Below, piece after piece: positions 5,654 through 5,725 of a stretch of 5,725 nt of DNA; the first letter of the stretch is position 1; every line of letters begins with the position of its first letter. This DNA comes from Sulfurospirillum sp. UBA1314 (GTDB lineage: Bacteria > Campylobacterota > Campylobacteria > Campylobacterales > Sulfurospirillaceae), in the NCBI GenBank assembly GCA_002307095.1, contig DBTO01000067.1:1-5725 (forward strand), written 5' to 3'. The notes below the pieces were generated by a model that saw nothing but the letters and a program-made list of their open reading frames with translations, ran no database searches and was not told the DNA's origin. Position numbers and translations under genes: made by a program.

Positions 5654-5725
5654 TTATGAAAGAGGTGCGTGAAGGTCTTCATCGCCTACGGTGATGCTTT
5701 TGCGCCACTTCTCAATTTTAAGATC
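5654..5725 (-). CDS. C-terminal end of an unidentified minus-strand gene (partial)
   Basis: The minus strand is open from the right edge to a TAA at 5656-5654, giving 23 residues that read DLKIEKWRKSITVGDEDLHA and then end PLS. The composition is protein-like (Trp, balanced charges) and the other frames on both strands are interrupted, so this is likely the tail of a real gene convergent with the rhodanese gene. The piece is too short for me to name the family. Confidence 0.5.
   Translation of the reverse strand, partial: DLKIEKWRKSITVGDEDLHAPLS

Noticed and set aside
1..5725. CRISPR array, mobile element, phage or defence island
   Set aside because: No regularly spaced direct repeats, transposase, integrase or toxin-antitoxin-like genes were seen; all genes are typical chromosomal transport or metabolic genes.

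Overview
The window looks like chromosomal DNA of a Campylobacterota (epsilonproteobacterial) species. My best guess is a Sulfurospirillum-like genus, based on the mix of genes, the A-rich leaders with TATAAT-type -10 boxes and no clear -35, and the compact gene packing. I cannot confirm the genus from sequence alone. Base composition and gene style look uniform. I see no insertion sequence, phage gene, CRISPR array, tRNA or rRNA.

Layout from left to right: (1) the 3' end of a TonB-dependent outer-membrane receptor on the + strand, ending in a near-perfect 19-bp hairpin; (2) a two-gene minus-strand operon, a Na/Pi-cotransporter family protein (PF02690-like core plus a PhoU-like tail) followed with a 4-base ATGA overlap by a 79-residue lysine-rich helical protein of unknown function; (3) an 86-bp divergent promoter region; (4) luxS on the + strand; (5) a 236-bp structured gap with several hairpins and a 22-bp perfect palindrome; (6) sstT, a Na+/serine-threonine symporter, on the + strand; (7) a convergent minus-strand yhbP-like (UPF0306) FMN-barrel protein; (8) a divergent + strand exported rhodanese-domain protein; (9) the last 23 codons of an unidentified minus-strand gene running off the right edge.

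The genes do not form one pathway. They are mostly single-gene transcription units facing each other or apart: iron or other TonB-dependent uptake, phosphate or other anion transport, the activated methyl cycle and AI-2 production, amino-acid uptake, and periplasmic sulfur chemistry. No defence or mobile system is apparent.

The most unusual signal is a short palindrome, TTACATGTAA, often extended to CTTTACATGTAAAG. It occurs five times exactly and once with one mismatch, about once per kilobase, in coding and non-coding DNA alike. A 10-mer should occur by chance about once per million bases, so this resembles a genome-wide iterated palindrome (comparable in kind to cyanobacterial HIP1) or a DNA-binding or modification site. 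The second item of interest is the hairpin-rich luxS-sstT gap. The transporter probably starts at a TTG at 2381, whose ribosome binding site overlaps one copy of the palindrome.
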